Origin: Mytilinidion resinicola
Lineage: Eukaryota > Ascomycota > Dothideomycetes > Mytilinidiales > Mytilinidiaceae
Length of the DNA stretch: 64,000 nt
Assembly: GCF_010093595.1 (NCBI RefSeq)
Contig: NW_022985462.1
Coordinates: 365,992-429,991, forward strand
Direction: 5' to 3'
The position numbers and the translations under genes were made by a program. Shown here piece by piece: positions 11,809 through 21,755 of the stretch. Positions within the stretch are counted from its first letter, which is position 1. Each line of letters starts with the position of its first letter. The notes beneath the pieces were generated by a model. That model saw only the letters and a list, made by a program, of their open reading frames with translations. It was not told the origin of the DNA and searched no databases.

Positions 11809-12243
11809 ATATCGTGGAGCTCTGATGACCTAGTACGAAACACATGTAATCTCAGGAGTCAAGATTCGGAAAGGAGGAAGTATAAATAGCCCTTCTGACT
11901 GGATAGTTGAGTTTTCATGAAAGGAGCGATAGACCTTCGCTGTCAATATATTACATTTCCGCATCTCATAACTACTCTTGCACTCCTCCAAAAACCTGAA
12001 AATAAAACCATACTGAATGCAACAAACAAAGGAACCTAAAATCTAAATACACATCAAAAAAGGAAGACAAAAGAAAGCAAATTCCAAGAAACCAATCCAA
12101 ACAAAAATACATGCCCGACTCATCAGCCATGCCGTAACCACATCCACTGCCCAAAAACCAAATTATTCACATCGCAGTCCTTAGACCAACTCACTAGAAA
12201 CCCTAGCTGTCTCCCTAAGATCGGCCGCCCATAATGACCAATC

Positions 12244-12474
12244 CTAATCGGAGTCCGTAAGCCTGCAACCGCAAAATCGAGGACACTCCCGCCTCGTCTC
12301 CTGCTTTCCTGTTCTGCCACTCTTCGAGCATTCATATGATGAGTAGCACTTTCTCTTGCAATGAGAGCAGTTTGTGCCCTTGTAGACAATTTCATCGCCT
12401 CTGCAGAGGCATGCCCAGGTTCTATGAACCGTTATGCAGTCTTTGGCTGTGCCTGTCTCAATGATATCCCACAT
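12244..12474 (-). CDS. small cysteine-rich protein, copy B of a tandem triplet
   Basis: 76 aa from the ATG at 12474, chosen because the protein then starts MWDIIETGTAKDCITVHRTW, in register with copies A and C; the frame stays open up to an ATG at 12573. Nine cysteines occur, in the order KDC, WACLC, NCSHC, KC, YEC, REC..FC.C. No signal peptide is seen. An apparent leader intron (GTAAGAGTTC...CTCACAG, around 12695-12738) supports a long 5' untranslated region. Function unknown; a zinc- or copper-binding or disulfide-rich role is only inference from the cysteine spacing. Confidence 0.55.
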   Translation of the reverse strand: MWDIIETGTAKDCITVHRTWACLCRGDEIVYKGTNCSHCKRKCYSSYECSKSGRTGKQETRRECPRFCGCRLTDSD

Positions 12475-12920
12475 CAGGATGGAGATGGCGACTGGTTGGG
12501 AGGATGTTTTGTGTGGTGTATTGTAGCGTCGTTTCCGGTGGTTATGAGAGCTATGATTGGTTTTAGTATACATGTAATTCTTCTGCTAACGTAGTGTAAT
12601 CAAAATCTTACTTCCGAGAACCAGGTTTGCTTTTCTTGGTGGATATGAAGAACGGAATTCCGATTGGGTTCGAAGATTTGTGAAGCCTAAAGTTCCTCTG
12701 TGAGTATTGATTTATACTCTAGCTTCATTGAACTCTTACCTTCAACGCAAATATCGCTTTCGTAGCCGAGACCGAGTGTCCGAGTTTACTGTATGGTTTC
12801 TAGAGGTATTCGAGGAGTTTGAAAAGTCTGGAGAAGATTTGTGATTGTATTGGAAGCTGTGTTGAAGATTTTCTCGGTGCGTTTGATGATGAAAAAGAAG
12901 AGAAGGGTTCGAAGAAAATA

Positions 12921-12966
12921 AGCCTTCTTATACCTCATGTCGAGAGGTCTTGACTCTTTCTGACTC
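12921..12966 (-). promoter_or_regulatory. conserved promoter block of cysteine-rich gene B
   Basis: Minus-strand reading gives GTCAGAAAGAGTCAAGACC, then TCTCGACATGAGG and the TATA-like GGTATAAGAAGG. The order and spacing match the blocks upstream of copies A and C. Confidence 0.55.
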
Positions 12967-13306
12967 CTCAAAAAAGCTACTGTGAGACTTTCCGTAACAT
13001 GTCAAAGCTCGTGGATCGAGTTTGAGAGTGTGCAACATGACTGATAATTATGACAGATGCTTTAGCATCTATCAGTAGCATAACAGACATCTAGTGTTGA
13101 TACATCGCATTCGCACATCGCATGATCTACTCCTATTCTACTCCGCATGTCCACAGATCGAAACCACGAAAAAGACAAGAATGTTCAAAAAACAGGAGAA
13201 CCCAAAAAAATCAAAAAGACTTAAAAACAGAAAGCAAGGAGCCTCCAAAAAACCAATAAGCATTCAATAAAATCCGATCCATCGGAAACCCAGGATTGCA
13301 AGCCCT

Positions 13307-13597
13307 TCAAACTTCCACAAGCTTCCCTAAACGGCCATCACACACGGGGCATCCATATCGCATACGAAGCCCCTTCTTGCTAACCCCTTTGCACTTTTCG
13401 CAATCTTTCTGGCCGCAAGTCTCTGACTCATTCTCTGGCATTTCATACTCTCTGTCTTCATTAATACAATCCTTTATATTGCATTTCCTCTCTGTCTTGC
13501 ACACAGAGCAGCCATCTACCTTATTGAGGACGCAAAAGGTATTATCGCACTTCTCATAAAATGTTGCAACCACGAAGCAGTCCTTTTGGTTCACCAT
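13307..13597 (-). CDS. small cysteine-rich protein, copy C of a tandem triplet
   Basis: Single exon, 96 aa, start at 13597 (CCAAAATGG). It has the most complete cysteine pattern of the three: KDCFVVATFYEKCDNTFC, GCSVCKTERKCNIKDC, then TCGQKDCEKCKG and GCPVCDG, thirteen cysteines in all. The last two motifs look like zinc-ribbon-style CxxC pairs, but I do not recognise a named family. No signal peptide is seen. The leader seems to contain an intron (GAAG|GTAACG...) like that of copy B. Likely the least degenerate member, and perhaps the ancestral form. Confidence 0.6.
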   Translation of the reverse strand: MVNQKDCFVVATFYEKCDNTFCVLNKVDGCSVCKTERKCNIKDCINEDREYEMPENESETCGQKDCEKCKGVSKKGLRMRYGCPVCDGRLGKLVEV

Positions 13598-13956
13598 TTT
13601 GGCAGTGTAGATGAGGAAGTCGATTTGGGCATTGGGTTATGGGATGTGGATGCTGGCCTTGCGAGCGGTGGTAATGGCTATAGTGGATGTTAATGTCCGC
13701 CCAGTTCTTATATAGTAGCAAAATGCGAAACGTTACCTTCGAGGATGAACTTTCCTCTTCTCTACCGAATCAAGTTCTGAAAATGGTGTGATGGTACCGA
13801 AAGACAGTCGAGGTATAGAAGACTTTCAAGGCTGAATTGGTGGAATGTTGTTCAATTTGATATGATGGAGGAAGAATTTGATGTGGAATACCGAAGCTCG
13901 TATTGAAAATTTTCGTTCGTGGGTGATGAAAGAGAAGAGTATACGAAGCAAAATTC

Positions 13957-13996
13957 ATACCTTCTTATACCATCCATGCCGAGAACTTCTGACTCC
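13957..13996 (-). promoter_or_regulatory. conserved promoter block of cysteine-rich gene C
   Basis: On the minus strand, GGGAGTCAGAAGTTCTCGGC is followed by ATGGATGGTATAAGAAGG. The TATA-like core and the upstream GTCAGAA...TCTCG element correspond to those of copies A and B; the AGTCAAGA part is more diverged here. Confidence 0.5.
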
Positions 13997-14114
13997 CAAC
14001 TTCTTCATGAGTGCGTCCGTGAGCCATCATGAAACAAAGCATCGTGCGTTGGTTTCGGAGGTAATCATGGGGAAATGTTGACCGTGCTCTGTGACTGGAC
14101 CATCGACGGGTTTG

Positions 14115-14555
14115 ATACAATGGAAATTGTACAACCTTTTGACTCAACAGCTGCATGTCGGCTGGGGCACTCCTCACGGCGGTATCGAGGGTGCAAGAGT
14201 GGACCTATCTAGAGTCATATTCGGGAGCACCACATGAAGGTTGACACAGTGGAAATTAGACTACCCTTTGACCGAACAGCTAGCTGTGAGCGGGGCCACT
14301 CCTCAGTGGTATCGAGCAAGCAACTATGAAGCCCGCAAAGTGAGATTTGAGATATGGCGGAACATGTACATTGATTCTTAGCGTCTTGCTCGATTCCATG
14401 CGCACTCGGTTGACACTGCGTGGGGTGCTCCTACAGGCTTTTAAATCCTAGACTTGATGTCAATGTTGCCGCAGCGGAATTTGGACTACCCTTTGACTGG
14501 CTGGCTACCTGATAGCTGAGGCCGCCCTCACAGTGGCATCGAGCGAGAAAGAGCA
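14115..14555. repeat. diverged non-coding repeats, about three units
   Basis: A recognisable string recurs: TTGA.AC..TGGAAATT..ACTACCCTTTGAC, then a variable AACAGCT part and GGC.ACTCCTCA..GGTATCGAG. Copies start near 14115, 14239 and 14468, with a shorter partial match near 14410. Spacing is irregular (about 125-230 bp) and the units differ by many substitutions. No protein is encoded consistently. The block lies upstream of cysteine-rich gene C. Confidence 0.5.
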
Positions 14556-14800
14556 GAGCCCGAGCAGTCAGATATTCGTGTGCCTAACCTTATGACCAAG
14601 GACACTACGAGATGAGTCCCATTTCGAACACGAACCCATTTCTGGCACCAACGAGGCACATTTAGTCACAGAAGCAACATCCTTTCTATTCAAAACACTA
14701 ACTACACGTCAGCGCCGAACATGAGACTCATGCACAAGTTCCGACTCTATCATACAGAACTAACTCCATATTCAACACAACCAATTACACACAGGACCCC

Positions 14801-17239
14801 TTAGCGTCGCCACTTATCGTACATATCCCGATCTTCCCTCCGCTTCGTTTCCTCCCGCTCAGCCATCTCAGCCTCTGCAAGTTCCCGTGCTTGTTTCTCC
14901 CAATATCTGACAGCGGCTGGATGGGCTGAACGGACTGGGGGGGCTGGCGGTGGTAGACCTGAAGGAGGAGGGGGAGCTCCATTTCTTCCGTAAGCCTGCG
15001 AATCGGAAAACTGCGAGGGCTTTCGCGAGTCTGTTTTCTTGTGTGGCGGTGGACCTGATGGACGAGGCGGGGCTCCAACTTTTCGGTAAGTAATAGAAGC
15101 AGGAACTTGAGAGGGCTTTCGCGAGTCCACTTTTTTGTGTGTTGGGGAGGCTGGAGGGGAGATGTGGTGCTTCTCTGCCTGGGGTGGCGCTCGACCCCTG
15201 GAGTAGCAGTGCTGGGAGTGGCGCTCCCGCGCTTTTTCGCTCAAAATCTCCTGTCCACAATCTTTGTAGGAGGATGGCTTCGGAGCTGGACGAGCGGTGT
15301 GGCGCGTACGCTCATCTGGCCGGTTCTCTTGCGGTGCTGAAGCGGTCTCAAGCCCGAACTGGGATTTGGCTGGTGGGGCATGAAACCTTCGCGCGAGTGG
15401 TTGCGAAGTCAGAGAAGGGAGTTTAGTTTGCTCACGCTTCACTTGTTTCTTCTCCACCCGTTCACGCTCCGCTTGATCCTTCTGAGCTTGCTGTCGTTCA
15501 GCTTCTTCCTTTTGAGCTTGCTCTTTGTCGGCTTGCTCGTTCGCCGCCTGCTCTCTCGCTGCCTTGCGGGCCTGCTTCAATTCCACCTCAGCCTTCCTCT
15601 CCTTTTCTTCTTTCGCTAGCTTGGCCAAGTGAGTCAGGCGCTCCTCATCTTGTTTCTTCAGAAGTGCAGCCTTCGGGTTCCGCGCTCGCAGCGTGGCCAG
15701 ATACTCCTCATTCTCTTTCTCCTGGGCTTTTCTCACCTTGACATTTTCTCTCCATTTATTGCACCCTGGCGGTCGCTCGTTGGGTGAAGACGCCACAACG
15801 GGAGTCGAGGGGTCATATTTAGAGTCAACCGACTGGGATTGCAGCGGCTTTGCAACACTATTAGGAGTCCGGCTGGGAGCGTCCACGACCGGGCCTCCAA
15901 AGGGAGGTCTCGCCAGCTCCGTCATCGGTTTGATTGGTACCGAGCCCAAGGTAAGGGTTTCGGAGTCCTCCACCACCTCGCCCTCCTCCAGCTCGGACTC
16001 CTCCAGCTCGGACTTCTCCAAGCGCTCTGTCTCCCTGAGAGCCCATATTCGCTTCGGCGCCTGTGTTGCGTCCTTCTCTAGGATCTCCTGACGCGGCTCT
16101 GTGATTTGCTGCTCCAGAGGGTGGGCTTCGATCATTGGTGTATCGTTTAGCAAGCTCGAAGCCGAAGGGCTGTGGGGCTTCTCCGTTGAGTCTTGGCTGC
16201 TGGAGCCCAGAGCGAGCACTGGCGAGCTGCTGATTGGGTTGCTGTTGTTCTTGGGGATTGAATTAGTCCGTTTCGGTCGCTCGTCTTCGCTTTCGAAGCT
16301 CCTAAAATCGGATATACACTTACTCATACCACGATCATCGCGCTCGAGCTTTATAGCCTGGTGCCCTGAGTCAGACTTGTAGGCTGAGTCTGATGAAACA
16401 GAGCTATGTTGTGTGCCATTGTGCTCTGGATTGAGATTGGGCGAAGGGAAGCTGCCGAGTGATTGATCCATTGAGGCGACCGTGATGCGTTGAGTACCTG
16501 GCGCTGGATCGTGTGCAGTATAATTATTTGACGTAAGTTCCACGGTGGGCTGCGAGCGCGACTTAGCTTGTGCATCTTGTGCGTCTTCGTGGAAGATGGC
16601 TACTGAAGGCCGGACACTCCCGTGTCGAGGTGTAGCACGTCGAGCTACAGAAGAACCCCCCCTGGTCTGTAAAGACCGAGGCGTGAGCCCGGGAGGGACA
16701 GAGACGCTTGGCTTCGCGACCAACCGGGCGCCAGGAGATCTGATGTTGGCCTGTTCATTCAGTTGGCGTTGCAGCTGCTCGTTCTCTAGATGTGCATTGT
16801 CGAGCTCCTGCTGTAGAGATGAGTTTCGCTGCTCCAACTCTCGGATCATGCCCTCCGCTGCTATACGCTGGGCAATCTCCTGGTCTAGCTCGGATTGGAG
16901 AGACACTGCTCGTGCTTGGGATTCTTTACGTCGAGTGCGCTCCTCGTACGCGACGCTGTAGCAGGCATTCATTCCGCGCCGGATATCCTCTACGCCGTTG
17001 GCAAGGCGGCCGACAAGAGGGAGGTCATCCTCTGTGCCAGAGAAGCACCATTGTGCCTCCATATGTTGATCTATTGGCGGTGCAGTATCGTGCGGGGATG
17101 TGGACGGTGTTGATCCAAAAGGAGCAGTTGTTGCAGCTGGTGCCGTGGGTAGCGATGGAGGATATGATGACATAGTCGAGGGTTTGTCAGGAGGTTCGGC
17201 ATCCCTGTGCGGGCTCATGCCTGCCATGTCGGTATCCAT
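14801..17239 (-). CDS. large disordered coiled-coil protein, unknown function
   Basis: Single exon, 812 aa. Residues 1-65 are Pro/Ser/Thr-rich. About 95-170 form a coiled coil (LQSELDQEIAQRIAAEGMI, then RELEQRNSSLQQELDNAHLE and LQRQLNEQA). A long Ser-rich section contains an acidic LEESELEEGEVVEDSE patch. About 500-600 is a second, Lys/Glu/Ala-rich helix with AxKEQAERxQ repeats. Near the C-terminus two units of KK.DSRKPSQ...Y...GAPP.PSG lead into a proline-rich stretch and a final charged helix (ELAEAEMAEREETKRRED). No enzymatic domain was found. The form suggests a scaffold or cytoskeletal/septal protein, but this is inference from composition only. Confidence 0.7.
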   Translation of the reverse strand: MDTDMAGMSPHRDAEPPDKPSTMSSYPPSLPTAPAATTAPFGSTPSTSPHDTAPPIDQHMEAQWCFSGTEDDLPLVGRLANGVEDIRRGMNACYSVAYEERTRRKESQARAVSLQSELDQEIAQRIAAEGMIRELEQRNSSLQQELDNAHLENEQLQRQLNEQANIRSPGARLVAKPSVSVPPGLTPRSLQTRGGSSVARRATPRHGSVRPSVAIFHEDAQDAQAKSRSQPTVELTSNNYTAHDPAPGTQRITVASMDQSLGSFPSPNLNPEHNGTQHSSVSSDSAYKSDSGHQAIKLERDDRGMSKCISDFRSFESEDERPKRTNSIPKNNSNPISSSPVLALGSSSQDSTEKPHSPSASSLLNDTPMIEAHPLEQQITEPRQEILEKDATQAPKRIWALRETERLEKSELEESELEEGEVVEDSETLTLGSVPIKPMTELARPPFGGPVVDAPSRTPNSVAKPLQSQSVDSKYDPSTPVVASSPNERPPGCNKWRENVKVRKAQEKENEEYLATLRARNPKAALLKKQDEERLTHLAKLAKEEKERKAEVELKQARKAAREQAANEQADKEQAQKEEAERQQAQKDQAERERVEKKQVKREQTKLPSLTSQPLARRFHAPPAKSQFGLETASAPQENRPDERTRHTARPAPKPSSYKDCGQEILSEKARERHSQHCYSRGRAPPQAEKHHISPPASPTHKKVDSRKPSQVPASITYRKVGAPPRPSGPPPHKKTDSRKPSQFSDSQAYGRNGAPPPPSGLPPPAPPVRSAHPAAVRYWEKQARELAEAEMAEREETKRREDRDMYDKWRR

Positions 17240-17587
17240 GCTGCGATTGAGCTGTTGTACTAGCTGGCTGAAGAATAGGATTTGTTTGATGGTGATGGCG
17301 GGGAGGTGTGTGGAGTGGAGTGGAGTGGAGCGGAGCGGATGGAGTGCAGAGTTTGGAGAGGAAGGAGGCGCTCTTTATGCGGCTGTCAACAGTAAACAAA
17401 GGTTCATGTCACCGCAGTGAATGCATCGAGGGCGAGTCTGGGTGGGCCCAATTGCTGGTTAATGCGATGTACGAAAAGATGCAAGTCAGCAATCGTGGTT
17501 CAACTAGCATCTGCACGTTCACTCACAGGATACGTCAGGACCTTCAGATTTCGAAAGAGACTGGACGACCTACGACATCTGACATCG

Positions 17588-17925
17588 TTACAATGCCTCG
17601 TCATAGAAACCCGTACACTCGTTCACTGCTGCAGCATGGGGACCTTGATAGTATTTCCAACGTTCCGAATGAGAGAGAAATCCGGCATTTTGAATATCTA
17701 GTGACCTCGTGGGGCTGCCCCAGACAGTGTCAGCAGGGTGTACGCAGATTAGCTACAATGCCACGTCGTAGAACAGAATTTCGTACAGTCGTTCACCACT
17801 GCATGAGGAGCCTCGTAGTATTTCCATCACTCCAAACGAAAGAGAAGTTCGGCATTTTAAACAACGGGCAAAGTTGTAAAGCTACTCCAGACAGCGTCAA
17901 CAGAGCGAACGCAGATTGGAAGTGC
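17588..17925. repeat. diverged tandem duplication, about 169-bp unit, two copies
   Basis: Unit 1 begins near 17588 and unit 2 near 17757. Both hold ACAATGCC.CGTC.TAGAA, then ACTCGTTCACTGCTGCA-like and GTATTTCC...CCGAA..AGAGA, then CGGCATTTT, and end with CCAGACAG.GTCA.CAG...ACGCAGATT. Similarity is clear but many positions differ. The plus-strand frames through it are not convincing as genes. It sits 5' of the coiled-coil gene, in the interval 17240-18206. Confidence 0.55.
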
Positions 17926-18206
17926 GTTCGCTGCCCTCGGTTTCTATTAGTACGTTGGAGGCCCACGGAAAGTAGCAGGGAAGTGTACGAATATCTATGG
18001 CAAAGAGGCGTAGATAGAGGTTGGTTCCGATCTATAGAATGATACTTGCCGCCTAAAGACTGCACGGCTGATGCGAAAAAAGGAGCGGTTGTGCCACGCC
18101 ACCTTACCTACTATCTACTCAAAGTGTGGAAGATGACCGATAGACACCTAACACCTTGCCAATGCATGTTTGAAAACTGTATCATACACTTGCTAGCCTC
18201 ATTAAC

Positions 18207-19502
18207 TCAAGCCACTTCCTCCACCATACGCCCAGTGAAGGGTCTTGGAGGATTAGGAGCGGGAACCGCGCCGGTGAATACGGTGCCGATCGGAGACGAT
18301 AGCCATTCCTCTGGAACAGCGACCTGACTTCCCTTGATGGTCTGGGTGTAGCGAACGTAGAGTGGTGAGGCTTTTTCGACCTCTGGCTCGTCGTCCTGGC
18401 CGGATTCTCCGTTGTCTGCCGCGGCGCGACCACGACGCTTGGGTGGTTGCTTCTTCAGCAGTCGGTTGATGGTATCCATCTATTAGAATGTTAGAAGGGC
18501 GTAGTAGATGCGAGCAAGAGTATAGAACGAGGTTGACGAACCTTCTCTTCTTCGTTCCGCTTCTCGCTGAGGTTCTTTCGGCGGCGTGCCATCTCAGCTC
18601 TACGCATGGCGTGTTCTTCGGCAGTAAGGTGCTTCTTCTTCTGAGCCTCTGTAACGGCTGTCAGCAGGTACCTCTCTGGTTTAGAACAGCAGTAAGTGCA
18701 TACCATTAGACAGAAACATGAGCCCAGAGTCGGTCTCTTCCGCCATGGCCCGTTGACGTCTTGTCAACTTGCTGAGATCAGGGGTATGGCTGCGGCTCAT
18801 AGTGCGATGAGTGTCGTCGTCGCTGTCTAGATCGTCATCTCGTTCAACATCCTCCATGTCATCGTCCTCGCCTTCAGCATCTTCGTCGCCGCCCTCGTCT
18901 TCGTCGTCTTCCTCCTGGGAATCTAACTCCGACAGGTCATCGTCGTCGTCGTCATTAGCCATTGCCATTTCCTTGGCTTCTACGCTGGAGACGTCCGGAG
19001 CGGGCGTAACGTTGATGCTTGGCTTGAGGAGTCGCGCGACGCCCCGAGGCTTCGCTACGGGTGGTGGGGGAGGGGCGTCCTCCATTTCAACATCATCCTC
19101 GCCCTCAGCATCTATGTCGTCGTCGTCCTCATCGGCCTCTTCCTCTTCCTCGTCGTCGTCGTCCATCTCTTCAGGTTCCTCATCTTCGTCGTCATCTTCC
19201 TCCTCGCTTGTCTCGTCTAGTATGACCTTCTTGTTCCGGGTGCCGCGAGGGCCGTTGACAATCTCACCGCCCGCAAAGCCTGCTCGCGAGCTGCCGGAGA
19301 CGTTGCGAGAAGACCCGCTGGTGGCTTGCCTGAGCTTGCTGGGCGGGGCCTTGACAGTGAGATGGATGGACTGACGAATTTCTTCGGGGGAAGTCCGCTC
19401 GATCCTGGCGGCGGGGGCTGCTACGCCGCGTCGTGGGCGGGAAGAGGCATTGCTGGACTCTGCAGTCAGAGAAGCTCGCGATCGCAGCCGGCGCGAGGCC
19501 AT
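18207..19502 (-). CDS. IES2: INO80 chromatin-remodelling complex subunit Ies2 (PAPA-1/INO80B family)
   Basis: Three exons, 19502-18704, 18648-18542 and 18479-18207 (1179 nt, 392 aa). The N-terminus is Ser/Arg-rich. Residues about 95-240 are almost continuous Asp/Glu, as in Ies2 and INO80B. The diagnostic PAPA-1 region is rebuilt across both introns: LTRRQRAMAEE, then KKKHLTAEEHAMRRAEMARR, NLSEKRNEEEK and MDTINRLLKKQPPKRR. After it comes a basic RGRAA stretch and a tail with VAVPEEW. In yeast and human this subunit binds the INO80/RuvBL core and stimulates remodelling. No HIT-type zinc finger is visible after the PAPA-1 region, as in yeast Ies2. The protein is nuclear by family. Confidence 0.88.
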
Positions 19503-19626
19503 GGCGGGTAGAATGAGAGGCGGTGTTTGGGTGTTTAGATAGGAAAACAGAAAAGAGTGGAGTGGTGTAGAGAGGTGTATTGAGGGGTGCAGTGAAGGCG
19601 AGAAGGTGTGCTGGCTGGCTCCTTGG

Positions 19627-19896
19627 TCAGGCTTCAGCGATATAGGCGGTGGTGTCGCAGTTCACCTTTGGGGCGGCGGCGAGTATGCAGGCCTGAGGCG
19701 AGCCTTGTACTCCCCACGCTGCCCCTTGGCGCGAGACCATCGCGGTGAAGCAGCCAGTCGGCCAGCCACCTACCACATACCTAGGAGAGCTACCTTTGTG
19801 AGCTCCTGCCGCCCAATCATCCGCCCCTTCAGACTCGTCGTACTCGGTGCTCAGCCGCCGTAAGCGCTTGACTGGCCGGTCGCCGCGCTCAGCCAT
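19627..19896 (-). CDS. possible small ORF, unknown
   Basis: 89-aa open frame beginning MAERGDRPVKRLRRLSTEYD, basic then acidic, in a favourable start context. After about residue 34 the composition changes and a GTAGCT donor-like site occurs, so only the first part might be coding. It lies just upstream of IES2 on the same strand and could be an upstream ORF, a first exon of an unrecognised gene, or chance. Confidence 0.25.
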   Translation of the reverse strand: MAERGDRPVKRLRRLSTEYDESEGADDWAAGAHKGSSPRYVVGGWPTGCFTAMVSRQGAAWGVQGSPQACILAAAPKVNCDTTAYIAEA

Positions 19897-20184
19897 TGCA
19901 GTGGTCGTAGTGATGCTGGGATAAGAATGGGGCTCGCAATTCTCCGTGGGGATTTCGTCTGAATGCGCCCGCGAGGATTCGCGCCGGCATTGAGTTGAGG
20001 TACGCGGGCTCGGACCACGTGTGCTTGAGAGCCGGAGTCTGCCGTACCCGTACGGGATGCTGCAGCTCTATATAGACATTATGTCACCTCAGCATAGTCA
20101 ACACCACGTTCTGCACCGTGATCTCTGCATCCTTCTTCCTCGCTACTTTTGATTTCTTCTTTGAGAGGAATTAGTAGAGTAGTC

Positions 20185-21423
20185 ATGTCGGAAAAGCCCG
20201 CGAAACCCGCGATTCCCTCCTGGCAACGCGCCACTCCCCTAGCCTCCCCGCCATCCCCGGGCGCCGAAGACTCCACCAAGGACGATACTCAAACAGCTAC
20301 TGAATCGCAAGAAGAGGAGCCGCGGGACGAAGACGCAACATCAGAGAGCCCGCATTTACTAGATCAAGCTTCAAAGTTCCTCGAAGACCCAAGTATACGC
20401 GATGCGCCTCGAGATCGCAAAGCTGCATTTTTAGAGTCCAAAGGAGTGACCAAGGAGAACATTGAGAAGCTCCTTGGAGTTGCGGAGGAGCAGAAAGCCT
20501 CTCCTAGTGTTGCAAATAAGGGAGAGCAGCCATGGCCAAAGGTTGGTCCAGTCTCATTCATACTGCTGCTCCGAACGATACCTCTATACATCTTCGATCG
20601 CCTGTACTGACTATTGCAGACTTCAACGCCCCCGAAATCGCCACCACGAGAGATACCACCCATCGTGACCTACCCCGAGTTCCTCACCCAGTCCACGAAA
20701 CCGCCACCTCTCATAACAGCCCGCCGCATTGCAACAACTGCCTATGTAGCAGGCGCAGTCGCCACAGCGATCTATGGAATTTCCAAATATATAGTCTCGC
20801 CTATGACGGAAACGTTAACGGACGCCCGCCACGACTTCGCCTCTCACGCCCAGATCCACGTCGAAGAGTTCAACACCAAGCTAGGGGACATAGTCTCCGT
20901 TGACCCTGCTACAACATCGAAGCTATTGAAGCCTACAGGTCACGGCGATGATATATCAGAAGCCGACTCAGACCCAACGGAGCTCTACCACCGCGATTTC
21001 GGAACTCAGACCACGCCATCTCTCTCCCGTCGTCCATCCGTCTCTTCCAATACCGCCTCAGACCCGGAAGCAAACACCACTGTAGCTATTCACGAAACTC
21101 GCCTAAAGTCTCTTACATCACACCTCCGTGAACTCGAGGCCACACACAATAACGATACATCCTCCGCCGGCTCCCTCCGAGCCTCGCTCACGGAGCTCAA
21201 TACCTATCTCAGCGAGATGACATACCAGAGCTACCACAGCTACGGCGGCGGGATGTACGGAGGCTCAAATTACGGCATGCCACGGGGCAAGGACGGAAAG
21301 GAAGATCAGGTGGAAGCACTGAAGGCCGAGATCAGGGGCGTGAAGGGGGTGTTACTTTCTGCGCGGAATTTCCCGGCGGGCGGTGGGAGGGTGAGGAGTC
21401 TTGTCGGAGCTATGGAGGGCTGA
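20185..21423 (+). CDS. peroxisomal membrane docking protein, PEX14/PEX17-type peroxin
   Basis: Two exons, 20185-20541 and 20620-21423 (386 aa). Residues about 52-95 are the Pex14 N-terminal domain: LLDQASKFLEDPSIRDAP, then RDRKAAFLESKGVTKENIEK. This domain binds the WxxxF/Y motifs of the PTS1 receptor Pex5. A proline-rich linker with TYPEFL is followed by a hydrophobic segment (AYVAGAVATAIYGISKYI) and a helical coiled region, then a C-terminal coil with HLRELEATHNN. Filamentous fungi have both PEX14 and a related PEX14/17 hybrid (Pex33 in Neurospora); the short length and the TYPEFL linker make me favour the hybrid type. It acts at the peroxisomal docking complex. IES2 is divergent from it. 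PEX8 lies about 9 kb away. Confidence 0.8.
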
Positions 21424-21755
21424 TTTGTGGCTGTTGTGCTAACTTTTTACTAGATACCTGTTGGGAATTGAGCGGCGTTCAAAGGCGGCGATATACTGGA
21501 TATTACAAGTGGAAGAGGAATTTCAAATGTTGGAAAATTGGCCGGTACACTAGTGTATGATTATAAGAGGAAGAGACCAAAGATCTGAGCACCAATATAC
21601 CCAAATTAAAACATTGAGGATCTCATTCCGACCTATATTTTATCCGTCGAGAACTCTTTCCCTACCCCTAAATCCGCCTCCCGAACTCCAGACCTAAAAT
21701 CGTATTGCTCACACATCGTGGTATTTCGTAAAAGATAAACCGTATCGGACAATCC
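21424..21755. other. intergenic between convergent genes
   Basis: 332 bp containing the 3' ends of the peroxin gene (plus) and the DUF726 gene (minus). AT-rich, with no further feature seen. Confidence 0.5.

Noticed and set aside
18811..19374. 187-aa plus-strand poly-Ser frame
   Set aside because: Complement of the Asp/Glu-coding tract of IES2 (GAC/GAG read backwards as Ser codons).
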